Translations under genes and position numbers: made by a program
In this document: positions 49,301 through 60,432 of the stretch, piece after piece
Position numbering within the stretch: the first letter of the stretch is position 1
How the letters are laid out: each line of letters opens with the position of its first letter
Notes under the pieces: model-generated
Database searches by the model: none
What the model was told of the DNA's origin: nothing
Seen by the model: only the letters and a program-made list of their open reading frames with translations
NCBI RefSeq assembly: GCF_026151205.1
Contig: NC_087074.1
Location: forward strand, 6,200,001 to 6,264,000
DNA from: Bolinopsis microptera
Lineage: Eukaryota > Ctenophora > Tentaculata > Lobata > Bolinopsidae
Direction of reading: 5' to 3'
Length of the DNA: 64,000 nucleotides

Positions 49301-51452
49301 CCAGATCCCCCTGCAGGCTGCTCAAGCGTATCACAGAATACACATGACCTGCAGTGCCTACCCAACCGTACCAAATACTTTATTAGGCGGCTCAGCGACC
49401 GTAACTGGGCCAATGACCACCACCTCCTCCTCCTCCGCTGGTCGGAGCATGCACCGAGACAGCAGGCTGCAGATCAGTGCCTCTAATTGACGAATGATGG
49501 GGTGTCACTAGATAGCGTTACTCCGCTGGCAATGACCTGGGGTACTGGACCATGTATCTGTTGAGGACGAGAAGAGCTCAATGACCTAGACCAGTGGACC
49601 ATGCCTCATGAGGGGTTGATGACTCAAGTGAGGCGTGAAACAACGCTGGGGGTTGGTGTCTCGAGCTATTCTTAGAGGTCTGAGTGTGATTAGTTACTGC
49701 GCACTCAGCAATGGATCAAACGAATTGTTGGATATTCTTGGATATTGCCCAGAAACTTTCAGTTATCTGTTCGTGTTTGTTTACATATTCAATTTCAAGA
49801 ACAAGTTAAAATTTACAGTTCTTCTGAAGTTAGACTACTCGATTAATTAATGAATTACACATAAATAATTTAAATTTTTCAGATGGATAGTAGTCCAACG
49901 GGATCATCATTTGGAAAGAGTAAGTGCCCATATTTTGCTAAGATTTTCTATTATCTTATAATTATATTAGTATCATATTTTGTTGTTGACATTTTCTCTA
50001 CTGTTCACATCTTCAAACATGGGGGTCAACAATTGAGCTGAAAAATCTTGAAAATGCAATCTTTTTCGCGTCTTTTCGGGAGATTAAAGCATAATACTAC
50101 AAAAATAATGTGATAAATTGACTTCTTTCAGTGCACTCGCCGAGTTCAAGCTTGTCACCAGATCAGCTTCACCCTTCCTCCATATCTCCACAAAGCACGG
50201 CACCCACCTCTCCTCTTCTCCCCAACCTTATGACGTCACCTAACTCGATGATGACGTCACCAGCCTCAATGATGACGTCACCAGCCTCGATGATGACGTC
50301 ACCAGCCTCGATGATGACGTCACCGGTGCCACATGTAACGTCACCTCAGTCCCTAATGACTTCAAGCAGCTCTCACGTGACCCCTGAAGCGCAGATGGTG
50401 TCCTCAGCTCACGTTATGAATCACTCCAGTCCAGCATTGAACCTAACATCTCCAGGAATAGAGCTCAACCCGATCAGCTGCTCCTTCCCTACCAGTGAAA
50501 CTCCTGACTCTCTCCTCACTGGTAATGTGCCGCTTTTAACGTGCTTTTAAGAATGTGTTCTGATTTTTCTGTGAAACCTTGATAAATACAATTTAGAGTT
50601 ACAAACCTATCTTGTAAAACTCTAGTTGGTATTTTCCCTACAGTGCTGACAAATAGTGGAAGACAACACCCTCACCTGAGTTCTATCCTGGGACAAAGCC
50701 CTTCCTCAATCCCTGCCACCTCTCAAAAGTTAGTTCACGCATAGCTTATAATTAGGGTCCGAATGAGTGTTTGTTACAGTCAGATCTCTTTTTAAAACTG
50801 CGTTTGAGCTTTATGAAAAAGCTCGAAACGCTGTTTTATCTTGACTTGATATTTGCCTCCTGTAAAAAATACAGATTCCCTAAATAATTTTTTTTCAGTG
50901 CGTCGTGTTGCTATGGTAACGCAGGTGTAACGGGATCAGGTGGGAGGAACATTCATTACAACGCAAGAGAACAGTGCTCCTCCTACTTCTACAACACCCA
51001 CTCTGGGTCGTCCTCCATCCCATCTCACCCTAGTAACTCCCTCCCTCCTCCTTCACCCTCTCTCCCTCCTCCCGCCCCTCCCCCCAACCAACCTACCCCT
51101 CACTCAAGAGGTTTGTTTGAATTGTTATCGTCTGAATCATCTGCCATTTTCTTGGCTAAAAGGATAATTGAGTCCACTAGATAAACAGTTAATGTAACAT
51201 GGTGTTTTTCCAGGAAGCAGCTCGTGGCTGGAGGACAAGTGGGCCTCCTCCAACCCTCCAGTAGTAGGATGGACCCCGACCACCCCCATCTGGGGCAACT
51301 CGCACCTCACTCCCGTGCCCCAAACTTACCAGCCCGCCTACTCGGGGGTTCCGCCCCCCTTTCAGCACGGCATCCAGCCCCTTATCTCCTCGCACAGACA
51401 ATCTCAGAACCTCTCAAGCGATATCATCGACAATTCGAGAGTCGCGTTCTGA
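40347..51452 (+). CDS. Pax transcription factor, paired domain only (Pax1/9-like)
   Basis: Paired-domain exons: 40347-40487, 41951-42012, 42637-42709, 42983-43064, 46561-46665. Phases agree, and landmarks include [66 protein letters not shown] and [18 protein letters not shown] and [10 protein letters not shown] are recalled as Pax1/9-type, whereas KVATPEVV and YKR resemble Pax4/6, so the class is tentative. Downstream exons: 46888-47019, 47499-47590, 49287-~49401 or 49490, 49883-49919, 50132-50521, 50644-50728, 50899-51110, 51214-51452 (TGA). These encode a Ser/Pro/Thr-rich tail with no homeodomain or octapeptide seen. The junction between 46665 (phase 0) and 46888 (phase 1) does not fit; a small missed exon is possible. 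The start codon is not identified. Expected role: nuclear DNA-binding developmental regulator. Confidence 0.85.
40471..41335 (+). repeat. 43-bp minisatellite made of a Pax exon end plus its splice donor
   Basis: The unit includes ACCTTGTGATATCAG|GTCAGTCTCC, i.e. the 3' end of the first paired-domain exon and the intron start, plus GTTACAAACCATAGA. About 18 copies follow the true junction at 40487/40488. Variants include AGGTGACAGGTCAG, AGGTTAGTG and ATGTCAGTG. The copies are less uniform than in the DD3-3 array, with several indels. Only the first donor preserves the paired domain. Confidence 0.93.
41695..41912. repeat. 16-bp repeat before Pax paired-domain exon 2
   Basis: About a dozen copies of a unit like CGTGGTAACTTGTTGT, ending ~40 bp before the acceptor at 41950. 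Confidence 0.8.
42715..42850. repeat. TAGTTGTCATGTTGACT-type repeat after a Pax donor
   Basis: Irregular ~20-bp units starting about 8 bp inside the intron that follows exon 42637-42709. Confidence 0.65.
43065..46560. other. Large Pax intron with no other gene seen
   Basis: 3.5-kb intron between [10 protein letters not shown]...ANK and [11 protein letters not shown]. No exon, RNA or clear transposon was recognised. CACGTG sites occur at ~44069 and ~44114. Confidence 0.5.
46999..47062 (+). repeat. 31-bp duplication of a Pax exon end and donor
   Basis: CCCTTTCTTAGCAACAG|GTAAACATCACC is present twice, with donors at 47020 and 47051. The first copy is the end of exon 46888-47019. Confidence 0.9.
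47328..47478. mobile_element. Small inserted element flanked by a direct repeat
   Basis: ATTAGTTATGAGGT occurs at both edges. Between them the ends CTCCCAACCCA and TGGGTTGGGGG are near-inverted repeats, with internal hairpins (for example CCGCTTCGGCGG). It lies in a Pax intron and its type is not assigned. Just upstream, CGGTACGCTAGCGTACCG (~47213-47230) is a perfect palindrome. Confidence 0.45.
47600..47625. repeat. (ACT)n microsatellite
   Basis: Eight copies of ACT starting ~12 bp inside a Pax intron. Confidence 0.85.
47850..48535. repeat. Short intronic tandem repeats in Pax
   Basis: Three to four degenerate units with the core GATATAGCTGCCTGGCAG are at ~47878-47970. At ~48448-48530, two copies of a ~42-bp unit contain GCTGATTGGTGTTTATGAAG. 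Confidence 0.7.
50228..50335 (+). repeat. 21-bp coding repeat in Pax with CRE palindromes
   Basis: The exon at 50132-50521 has tandem units ATGATGACGTCACCAGCCTCG that encode MMTSPAS. Each unit holds TGACGTCA, the full CREB/ATF palindrome; there are five such palindromes in ~100 bp. The period is a multiple of 3, so the frame is kept. Confidence 0.85.
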
Positions 51453-51674
51453 GGACCTTCCTCCAAACGAGAGTGCTGGACTGCAGGTCATACGTTTTAA
51501 TTTATTTTTGAAAAGCAACAATTTGAGTGGGAATCAGCTCGAAATTTGTTGTTTCCTAAAAATGAAAGAGGATGATCGTCAAACATTTATCCGATACCAT
51601 TTACTCATACTGATACAATGTGAGAGAAATGTTCAGTTCTTTTATCTGGAGTATTTTCATTTTCTGTAAATAAG

Positions 51675-52003
51675 ATTTGACCAAAACCCATAATCATGGG
51701 TAGAGTGTACCGCTGCCAGTGTCTCTCTTTTCCAAACAAAAGGAAATGATATTAATTCGAGGAACAGTCCGCTAATGCAAATTGATACCGAGAATGAAAT
51801 CGGTCGCTCGCTTTTTCAAATCAATAAGCTTTATTACAATTCGTGAGCCGTGATCGAATTGAAAAAGCGAGCGACCGATTTCATTCTCGGTATCAATTTG
51901 CATTAGCGGACTGTTCCTCGAATTAATATCATTTCCTTTTGTTTGGAAAAGAGAGACACTGGCAGCGGTACACTCTACCCATGATTATGGGTTTTGGTCA
52001 AAT
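51675..52003 (+). mobile_element. Terminal MITE module C (short form)
   Basis: The same ~160-bp inverted ends as modules A and B meet almost directly around a short TTATTACAATTCG-type loop. The ~190-bp middle of A and B is missing. Confidence 0.85.
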
Positions 52004-53630
52004 ATCATCTCTTTTTGATTATAATGTCAGGATAATTTACACAGCTAGTCGAAACTTCATTAACAAGGAGGTAATTTCGACGATTTCGAAATTCTGCCTT
52101 TGAAAACGTTTCCTTGTGTTTAGTTAGGTATATCTGTCGATAACCGACTGAATATGGCACTTTTTACTCATTCAAGTTGGCATTAAATTCATATATAATG
52201 CCATTTAAATATCGTGGAAAGCAGAATATATTCGAAATCACGAATGAGCAAAATTCTCACCTTTCGCACGTGCAAACTTTGAGCGGACGTTGCGTGCGCA
52301 TACAATATTGAATCACCGTAAATTTTTGCATAGTGGTATTTAATATATAGTTTGATAAGCATGCAAAGTTTCAGAAGATTTCAAAAAGAACTTGGATCAC
52401 AACGGGACTCCAAAGTTGATAAAAATCATGAAAATCAAAATTTTTAGTGATTTTAGCTATTTTAAATCAATTTGGGCGTGTCCCCACGTGTGCAACTTTT
52501 CGATTTTTAACTTTAAAACTAGCCTATAACACAATTTACACCTTTAAGAAGCAAAATTGAGCTCCACAACCCAAGGGATAGCCCAACACCAGAGAATACT
52601 AATTCACAACTTTTGTGTTTTTATAAAATTATTCTTCAAAAAAGCACTAACTTCAATAGCAAATATCTTTATGAAGGAGTAAGGTAGGAAACTTTTCCGG
52701 TAGATTTTTAGAATGCTTGAACAATTATCTAAGATGAAAATGTCCTCAGATTTTGAATAAAATTACTCTTTAATGGTGTAAAATCGATTTGAAAAGTTGT
52801 TGTTTTGTCAAAAATCAAGTTTTAAAAACACTTAAATTGATGACGTCATCAAGTGATGATGATGATGATAAATTATTTTTCAATATAAAGTAAACTGAGG
52901 TATAAACGATTATCTTTAAAACCTGTGGTTCAAAATGACTGTATCTTTTATTCTTTTGAATCTACGGACACTTAAATGTAGGCTACAATTGACTGCAAAA
53001 AGCGTCTATATATATATCTATCATATATATATATCTTCACGACAATCTGTTGTAAAACAGGGGTTCCAGAAAACCCACTTCCCGATACTCCTGAAACATG
53101 AAATTTTTTTACTGTCGACTTGGACAAGGTCTAGACGCCCTGCAAAGTTTCAGATCTCTAACTCAATTTTAACATGGTTTTTAAGGCACCTGAATATGGC
53201 GATTTTGGGTTTTTTACCTAATTTCGTATAACATGCTGGCGCGTATTTTGCGCAAATTTCTTAAAAACCTCCATATAACTATTTCTTATTCCTGTCATCT
53301 TTAACATTGAATTAGAATGTTTTGAACTTAAATGTACCTGCTGAACTACTTTCGAAAAAGTCTTAATGCCTGGAAAACAATAAAGGGGATATAATAGTAT
53401 AGGGGGTAAATAGTATTGTGAATATAAGGGCGACGGTAATGCTTGCCAGCATTGTGATTAGGGAGATCAAATAATGTTTAACAATTGATCATAGAACATT
53501 TGAATTCAACTTAAATTTTAAGTGATGAAATTAGCGCCAGATCTTATTTTAAATCTGATATGTGTGCCTTAATTTATAATAAAACACTCATTGATACATT
53601 GATAAATCAGGATGATGCATGTTATCAATA

Positions 53631-54496
53631 TAGTAGAGGCTTTTACGGGCATTGTCTGCTCGATACGCTAGGGACCCCGCCCCAGACACACCTTACTAGA
53701 CGTATTTTTGACCGTAGAATCGATTAAAAGTGGTTTTAAGATGATTGGACTGACTTTTTGGGGGTAGAATCGCAAAAAACCAATTTTTGGGCAAAAAATA
53801 GGCCAAAAAACCATGTTTTTTGATATTTTGAACAAGTTAATTTTGTTGGCATGTCAGCAAAACTTGCATGGAGATAGCTAAAACACAGCCGCACAAGATG
53901 GTTTAAAAATTTGAAAAATCCCTCTATTTTTTTGGGGGTAAAAATCCAAAAAAGTAGTAAAAATTTTGACTTTTTTGCTTGAAGTTTGAATAATTTTTTG
54001 CAGTTGTATTAAATCAACCCAAAAATAGTCACATCGTGTTTGCCTAAATTTTTCCTTTCCGAGAAGTACCCACTTCATATACTTTATCGAAGTTTGAATA
54101 TTGTCACTCCGCAAGCGTTTTTGCCAAATTTTCGACGCGCACTACGCGCAAAAGCATTTAGTTGTTATCAACTGGCATCCGCGCGTTCATCATAAATTTT
54201 AAACAGCTATAACTCAGCGAGATTATGTCCGTTGTAGCTCATATTTTCACACCAAATAGAAAACAATGTAATCTTATTGCTGACAAAATATGAATATAAT
54301 TACTGTATTTGCCTTAGAGTAATAGACTGTCAAAGTTTAAAACGCGCATTGGTATAGCACGTGACTAATAAGGCCAAATTTATACTTCTTAACATATTAT
54401 CGATTCTTAGACATCATACTATTGTGTCCAATTAGCGGTTAGGTCTCTAAACTCGTAGCAGAAAACACGTCTTTTTGCCCGTAAGAGCCTCTACTA
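53631..54496. mobile_element. MITE-like element, 866 bp
   Basis: The 21-bp ends TAGTAGAGGCTTTTACGGGC(A) and their complement differ at one base. ATA follows or precedes both ends, a possible 3-bp duplication. There is no ORF of note; the inside is AT-rich with TTTTTTGGG words. Superfamily not assigned. Confidence 0.75.
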
Positions 54497-55174
54497 ATAA
54501 GTCCGGTAACCGAGTTAAATTCTTATTTTACTGCTTCATCGACCAATTAAGTAAAATAACCTGCGAATATTATTATTAGCACGTCGCACGAGTCTAAATT
54601 TCGCCGCGGTTACACCATGCACGTCGCACGATCAATTTCCCTACAGCTACAATGTAGTTGCACCGCACCAGGAATACCATAAAATCATACCATACTCCAA
54701 CTTCCACTCCAACAGGTAGATCCACCTAAAACAGTGGGCTTCCTCCCAATTTTCCCTCGCCAGCTTCTTCAGCTCCCTTCCTCTAAAATCTTAAATCAAC
54801 CTCTTATATAGTATTAGTAGCACACTCAAAACTTTCAGTAATAATCTTTTTTACTCCAACAGTAACAGCAAAACTGAAGTAGCTCCTTTTGTTTGAATCT
54901 TCGCCTGAAGACTCTTTTTGCGGTTTAGTTTGTACTCATGAGATTATGCGATCCGTTTTTTAGAGGGTACTTTTAAGGGGATTTCACCCTGATTTGCTTT
55001 GGGGTGCTTAACGTGTACAGTGTAGCTACTAATATCCTGAGCACAAATATAAAGCTTTAAGTTTATCAAAATTGGATAAACTTGGGTCTTCCGTCCTAGC
55101 GACCTCCGTCCTCGCGACTTCCGCCCTCGTGACCGATTCCCCATAAATTTGTCAATTATTAAAATGTTTGGATA
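54497..55174. other. No gene seen
   Basis: Central region of the large inverted-repeat element; no exon or repeat recognised. Confidence 0.4.
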
Positions 55175-55425
55175 AGGCAATGAGAATATTCAGAAGGCGG
55201 AGAAACTTATTTGTTATTTGGGAATCTTTGGAATCCTCTTGACGGATGTTCAATGTTACTGGTCTAAATTTCTTCGAAGTAGCGTGCGCTGCTTTTTTCT
55301 CAAAATATTATGGCGCCCGAAGCAAGTGCTACGAAGAAGCCCGCGCCGACCTATATAAAAATCCTCCTGAATCCTGACATGATGATTTTGGGTTTTTACA
55401 AAACAACGGTTAGTGCTTTACTGTT
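55175..55425 (+). pseudogene. Broken copy of the membrane-protein first exon
   Basis: 55175-55240 matches 62613-62690 (AGATTATTCAGAAGGCGGAG against AGAATATTCAGAAGGCGGAG). The original start ATG is changed to AAG, and a 1-bp loss shifts the frame before the membrane segment. 55385-55425 resembles the end of that exon and its donor (TTTTTACAAAACAACGGTTAGTG). Between them lies a dispersed repeat (55263-55350). The copy cannot encode the protein. Confidence 0.7.
55263..55350 (+). repeat. Dispersed repeat beginning CTAAATTTCTTC, copy 3
   Basis: Shares CTAAATTTCTTCGAAGTAGC, GTGCGCTGCTTT and GCAAGTGCTACGAAG with copy 1. It splits the broken exon-1-like copy described at 55175-55425. Confidence 0.5.
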
Positions 55426-56569
55426 GAGTTTTGTTTCCAAATCTGGCATTCCTTATAATTCTTTAATCTTTATTCAATTCCTTACGGTTTTACAGAACAT
55501 GCCTAGACAGAATGTTACTTGACCGAACATTGCGTCAACGGACATAATTTTTAAAACCATTCAAAATCCGAAATTGTTTCATCTTTTTTGGCGTTTTTCC
55601 GTCATTTTAATGCTTTAGCAAATAATTCTTCTATCAATTTCTAATACAGCAAAAAAACGATCGTTTAAACGATCGTTAAGCAATAACAATTTTGGAATAT
55701 GTGGTATGCGTAAAATAATAAAATGATTTACAATTCACAATTCAGTTCAAGTAGACAAATAATATTAAGTTCACCCAAGAAAAACAATTAGTAATAAAAC
55801 TCGACAGGTTAGATTCGAGTATCTCTCATGTTTAGCAGTAAAAATCTCTTTTCACCTGGTACACAGGTACGAGCTAGTTGTACAACTATGAAATTGACCA
55901 AAATTAAAATTCTTTTGGGAAAAATTGTTGACTTGGACAGACTTTATTTAAAATGAAAGCTAGAACCTTCACTTCCAGCGTCCGGTCCAATTAATGTCTG
56001 TTCAAATATAATTATAAAGTCCGGTAAGGTAGAAATCTTTTAGTGTGCACAGCTTTTTACGAATATTTTCGTATAATTTGCATTTCCCATATATGATACA
56101 TGATATAGCTTCGTATTTTCATCACTTTTTAACAATCTCATATCCTTTTTCCAAAATTTTCATCTCATATTAAGGAAGTTGGGATTTGTGTGATATTGAC
56201 CATGATATGTTGACATGCCAGTCGGTTGTGATAAAACCATTTTGGTACGTTTCTAATTCCTACTTTTTATTTCAAATTCTATTTTTAAATATACGTGATC
56301 AAATATAAAGTCACATGCTTTTAAAATTCGGTTCACATAACTTAAAATTGTAAAATCATGTATCGTCGTGGTTTTTTTAAAAAGGCGAATGTTAAAAAGT
56401 TTTCGAGATAATGACCCCTTAACGTTAACATTGGCCCTTTTGTGTAACCAATTTTCTGGAATGTTTTAGGGCGAATGTGTGACATTGTCTGTATAACATC
56501 ACAGTGCTGGCAATCACGACCATGGCTCTTATACATTCTATACTATAAAAATATACTCACGAATTGTAA
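55426..56569. other. No gene; one 22-bp palindrome
   Basis: AACGATCGTTTAAACGATCGTT (~55657-55678) is a perfect palindrome. ~56490-56525 resembles the inner arm end of the large elements (ATCACAGTGCTGGCAA). No exon seen. Confidence 0.5.
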
Positions 56570-56985
56570 TAAGTTTCGATTAATTACATCAATCACATGC
56601 TGTAAAAATCTCTTTGGGTTGCTTTCGGGTCGATACCTAGTATTTTGGGATAAGGACGGTATAGTTAGTGTCCAATTACAAATTAGCTTATGTTTATTGA
56701 ATCGTTCTTGCCGAGTACAGCTGCTTTCGGATAGTTCTTCTTAATCTTATTCTTAATCTATTACGATTGTAAATGAATGGGAAAGCGAGCGACCAATTTC
56801 ATTCTCAGAATCGTTTCTTAGTTGACTGTCCGTAAATGTAAAATGCCAAACGATAATCGTTTGTCATTTTACATTTACGGACGGTTATTCAAATTAATGT
56901 TATTTATACTTTTGTTTGGGAAAGAGAGACACTGGCAGCAGTCCTCTCTTATCTACCCAATTCTGGGTTTTGGTCAAATATTGTA
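56570..56985 (-). mobile_element. Partial MITE module E
   Basis: Carries the middle and one inverted end of the A/B module family, ending GGGTTTTGGTCAAAT. It contains an altered hairpin (AAATGTAAAATG...CATTTTACATTT). The other end is missing. Confidence 0.7.
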
Positions 56986-57108
56986 TAACATTCGGCTTTT
57001 TTGAAATGTCGAAAATAACATTCGCCCTTCGTGCTTTGAAAGTTTGAAAATCTATACTAAGCACGATTGGTGTAGTTTTGTAATCCTCATTGTAGGATTT
57101 TTTATGCA

Positions 57109-57830
57109 AGTATGCGGCTCAGGCTGGCCTCAGAATCAATGCGAAGAAAACAGAGGTTATGGCCATCGGATACATCGAATACATCACAGAGGCCGTATAC
57201 TGAAGCATCAACGGTGGACATTACAGTAGGAGACACGGCTATCCAGCAAGTCAGCAACTTCACTTATACCTTGGGTCGATTATATCAAGTGATGGGACTA
57301 TTGACCGGGACTTGTCTGCACGGATCCAGAAAGCCTCAGGAGCATTCAATCAGCTCGGTAATATTTGGAAGAATCGCAATATCCAAACTAACACCAAAAT
57401 ACGGATATATGTTGCAGCGGTTCTAACAATATTACTTTATGGAAGCGAAGTCTGGAACACTACTTCGAAGCAACTACATCGCTTCGAAGTTTTCCATCAA
57501 AACTGTTTGAGGAGAATCCTTCGAATTAAGTGGTTCCACCGACCACCGCAGACGAGCAATGTTCAAGTGTTGGAGCGGGCAAGAATAAACCCGGTTATAA
57601 CCTACATCAGTGCCAACCGTCTTCGCTGGTTTGGACATATTTCTAGAATGCCGGACACCAGGCTACCAAAGTATCTACTTGACTGGATACCTGCTCACGG
57701 CCGAAGATCACGTGGGCGGCCAAGAAAGAATTGGCGAACCTGTGTCCTGGAAGACGCAGTAACATTTACAGGAGATCCAGACATTGATGCAGGCCATTCG
57801 AATGATTGAGGAGACCTTATCAAGTTTAGG
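57109..57830 (+). pseudogene. Non-LTR retrotransposon reverse-transcriptase C-terminal fragment
   Basis: Frames spanning this region spell the end of an RT region: GLRINAKKTEVMAI, TVGDTAIQQVSNFTY, SARIQKASGAFNQLGNIW, LLYGSEVWN, FHQNCLRRILRIKW and RLRWFGHISRMPD, then a basic RSRGRPRKNW tail. These are typical of arthropod/invertebrate LINE polyproteins (known family pattern). The catalytic YADD part is absent, and at least two frame changes are needed to join the pieces, so it is a dead 5'-truncated copy. It lies in the centre of the large inverted-repeat element between MITE pieces E and F. Confidence 0.88.
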
Positions 57831-58069
57831 TAAGTAAGTGTAGGATTTATTTCACATTTTAATATTTTAATTCACCGTTTTTTTTGCCACGTCTTTATTT
57901 TAATTTTATCTTGTTTCTATTTCATATTCGTACATTTACCTTCTTATCTATAGTTCTTCCGGCCTTTTGTTTATTTATCAAATTTTTAAGTGCCCTTTTG
58001 TTAAGAGATAAGGGTTTTGGGAGAGAAGGCACTTCTGTAAATGTAACCGAGTATTCGTCGGGGATTGGG

Positions 58070-58471
58070 CGACATCTGTCCGACAGCGACATCTGTCCGA
58101 CTCAGAAAATAGGTTATTTGGACAATAGTTTATGTCGGATCCTACCCTACGATTTTCTTAAAACTGTCCACAAAGTATGCTGGTTATAGGACGAATAATC
58201 TGTGTAAGTTTGAGCGAGTTTCTATGTGCCAAGTTTAAGATATTACCTTAAACACAAAAAATATATCCAATTCGGTTGTTTCAGTGGTTCCATAGCATAT
58301 ATCTGGAAATCCAACGATACGATTTTCTTGAAACTTTCTAGATAGTAAGATAGCTTTAAGACAAATAACTTGTGCAAGTTTGGATAAATTTCTATGTGCC
58401 AAATTTGAGATATCACTTCAAATACACAAAAATAGTGCTGTCGGACAGATGTCGCTGTCGGACAGATGTCG
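58070..58471. mobile_element. MITE-like element with duplicated end motif
   Basis: Each end carries CGACATCTGTCCGA twice, in inverted orientation between ends (58070-58103 and 58440-58471). The interior has two copies of a sequence with the core CTATGTGCCAA around 58225 and 58395. No ORF. Confidence 0.7.
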
Positions 58472-58689
58472 TGTTACCTTCGTCAGGTTTTGAATTATAA
58501 GTTTTCGACCGTTGCGAGAGCGTTTTATTTGGTACAATACACTAAATGTCTAAATCTTAGTCTTGTTTAATATACAGACCCCGTCAGCCTTCCACCTTTC
58601 TTGTTTTTAAAGAGACTGAGTCATCACATCGGGAATCGCAGTTCACTGTCAGAGCTACGTGCAGCCACTACCGCGAGTTGCTGAATTCT

Positions 58690-58935
58690 CATCTCCTCGT
58701 TTACCGGGAGTTTAAATATTAAGATTGTATCTTGTTTTAGACAGGTGCACCCGTAACTCGTTTTATACAGTTACGTTTATTTATTAACTCCTCGTTCATC
58801 GGGAGCAGTCCATTTTAGCTTTTAGTGTTAATTCCTCGTTCATCGGGAGTGGTCACTAATTTACCAGTACATATCTCGTTTAAAAAGTTAAAACCTAAAT
58901 ATATCGTTCCTTACTCCTCGTTTATCGGGAGCAGT
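58690..58935. repeat. Dispersed CTCCTCGTTYATCGGGAG repeats
   Basis: Four copies (~58696, 58786, 58832, 58915) at irregular 45-90-bp spacing, followed mostly by CAGTCCATT. Confidence 0.75.
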
Positions 58936-59094
58936 CCATTAAGTTTTAGACCTGGTTTAATACAGGTTCATTTAGCTCTAGTCGCCCTATCCGTTGACCA
59001 GGGAGCGCCCCGTAAAGGCCAGTCAAGCCGGTTGCCGTGTAATAGCCGTTTTGTTTTTACACCACGATAGAGCTTCAAACTTTTCGGGATGTTA

Positions 59095-59245
59095 TTTGAC
59101 CGAAACCCATAATCATGGGTAGAGTGAACCGCTGCCAGTGTCTCTCTTTCCCAAACAAAAGTAGATGATATTAATTTGAATGACCGTCTGCAAATGCAAA
59201 ATGATACCGAGAATGAAATCGGTCGCTCGTTTTTCCCATTCATTC
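59095..59245 (+). mobile_element. Partial MITE module F
   Basis: One inverted end of the same family, from ATTTGACCGAAACCC to GGTCGCTCGTTTTTCCC, truncated at the other side. With module E it brackets 56986-59094. Confidence 0.7.
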
Positions 59246-59519
59246 ACTGCTTTTAATTTCATTTTAAGTCTGTTTTTTTCTTCTCTTCCATTGTTATTGT
59301 TAATAACAAAAAAATATAAGGCCTAAAAGTAAATAGATAAAATTCTAATAATATCATCCTTTGCATGGCAGAACCTTTTTCTATAAGTATAATACAACCC
59401 CTTGAGTCCGTCGACTACAATGATAATGTCTTTCGTCAGTCCTCGTTATCAAGTACTCATTTATATGGCCAACTTCCATATGTTCGGTACGTACAACCAA
59501 CGTAAGGATATCAGTCTTT

Positions 59520-59580
59520 TAGGACCGCTGCTAGCAGTCCTATTAGCATCCAGCAACGGACTACTAGCAGCGGTCCTAAG
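59520..59580. repeat. Hairpin GGACCGCTGCTAGCAGT/CTAGCAGCGGTCCT
   Basis: Inverted repeat of ~24 bp with mismatches around a short loop. Could be a small cruciform or a MITE remnant. Confidence 0.65.
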
Positions 59581-59640
59581 AGACGAATCGGCATTTATGG
59601 TCCTGTTCACGAATTTTGGTCGAGCTGGTACTATAATACT

Positions 59641-59736
59641 ATAATACCTTCGCTACTGAGTGCTGAGCGCGATAATTCCCGACGCGACAGCTCTTGCTGG
59701 AGGGAACGCGCGGGCACGAAACAGCGAAGGTATTAT
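59641..59736. mobile_element. 96-bp MITE-like element
   Basis: ATAATACCTTCGCT at the left and the exact complement AGCGAAGGTATTAT at the right; the inside is GC-rich. Confidence 0.7.
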
Positions 59737-60432
59737 ATTAGGCATTGGAATCACTATGAAATGGTTTTGATCGACCCATACTATCCCTGCAAGTAAGCGA
59801 TATGGTAAATGGTTGAAGGTTTCCACTTAGAAATATAATTTAAAAGCAAAGTAAACAAGCCTAAGCCAACAACAAATCACTATTGAGATCACTTGACCCA
59901 TGGCATGAGCCAATCTACCTACATAACTTGGCTCTAAGTCTATATCTCTATCTCATCTTAAGCTCATAAAACAGGATTATACGCAATTGTCGCGTTATCT
60001 GATCAAGCAGTTGCTCAATTGATTCCGATTCGTCATCTTCCCATGGTTGATGGTATAGGTAGCTTGATCTATATTGGACGCAACTAGGTCCAGCAGCGCA
60101 TCTCGGATAAATGGATCACATAATCATTAGTGATGCTCCTGTTTCTCATTATAGGATGTTGATATGAAGATATGACAAGATAGAATTGCAAATTAGTTGT
60201 TATGTTACACTGAGAAAGCTTATGACGTGTACAAAGGTATTTTACTTCTCAGAGACGTGGTTCCCCTCCTTAAACTCATTTACTTTGTTCGGGATTCGTT
60301 TTGTGTTACAGAGGAATTTATTTTCTCCCTTTTGAATCAATTAAGCTAGATGACCTTTGTTATAAGGTTATAGATTTGACAATCGAGTCCACTTATTAAG
60401 TAATTTGTTGGAAATATGTATCAGGGTATATG
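59737..60432. other. No gene seen
   Basis: AT-rich sequence between the small MITE and the right arm. Confidence 0.45.
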
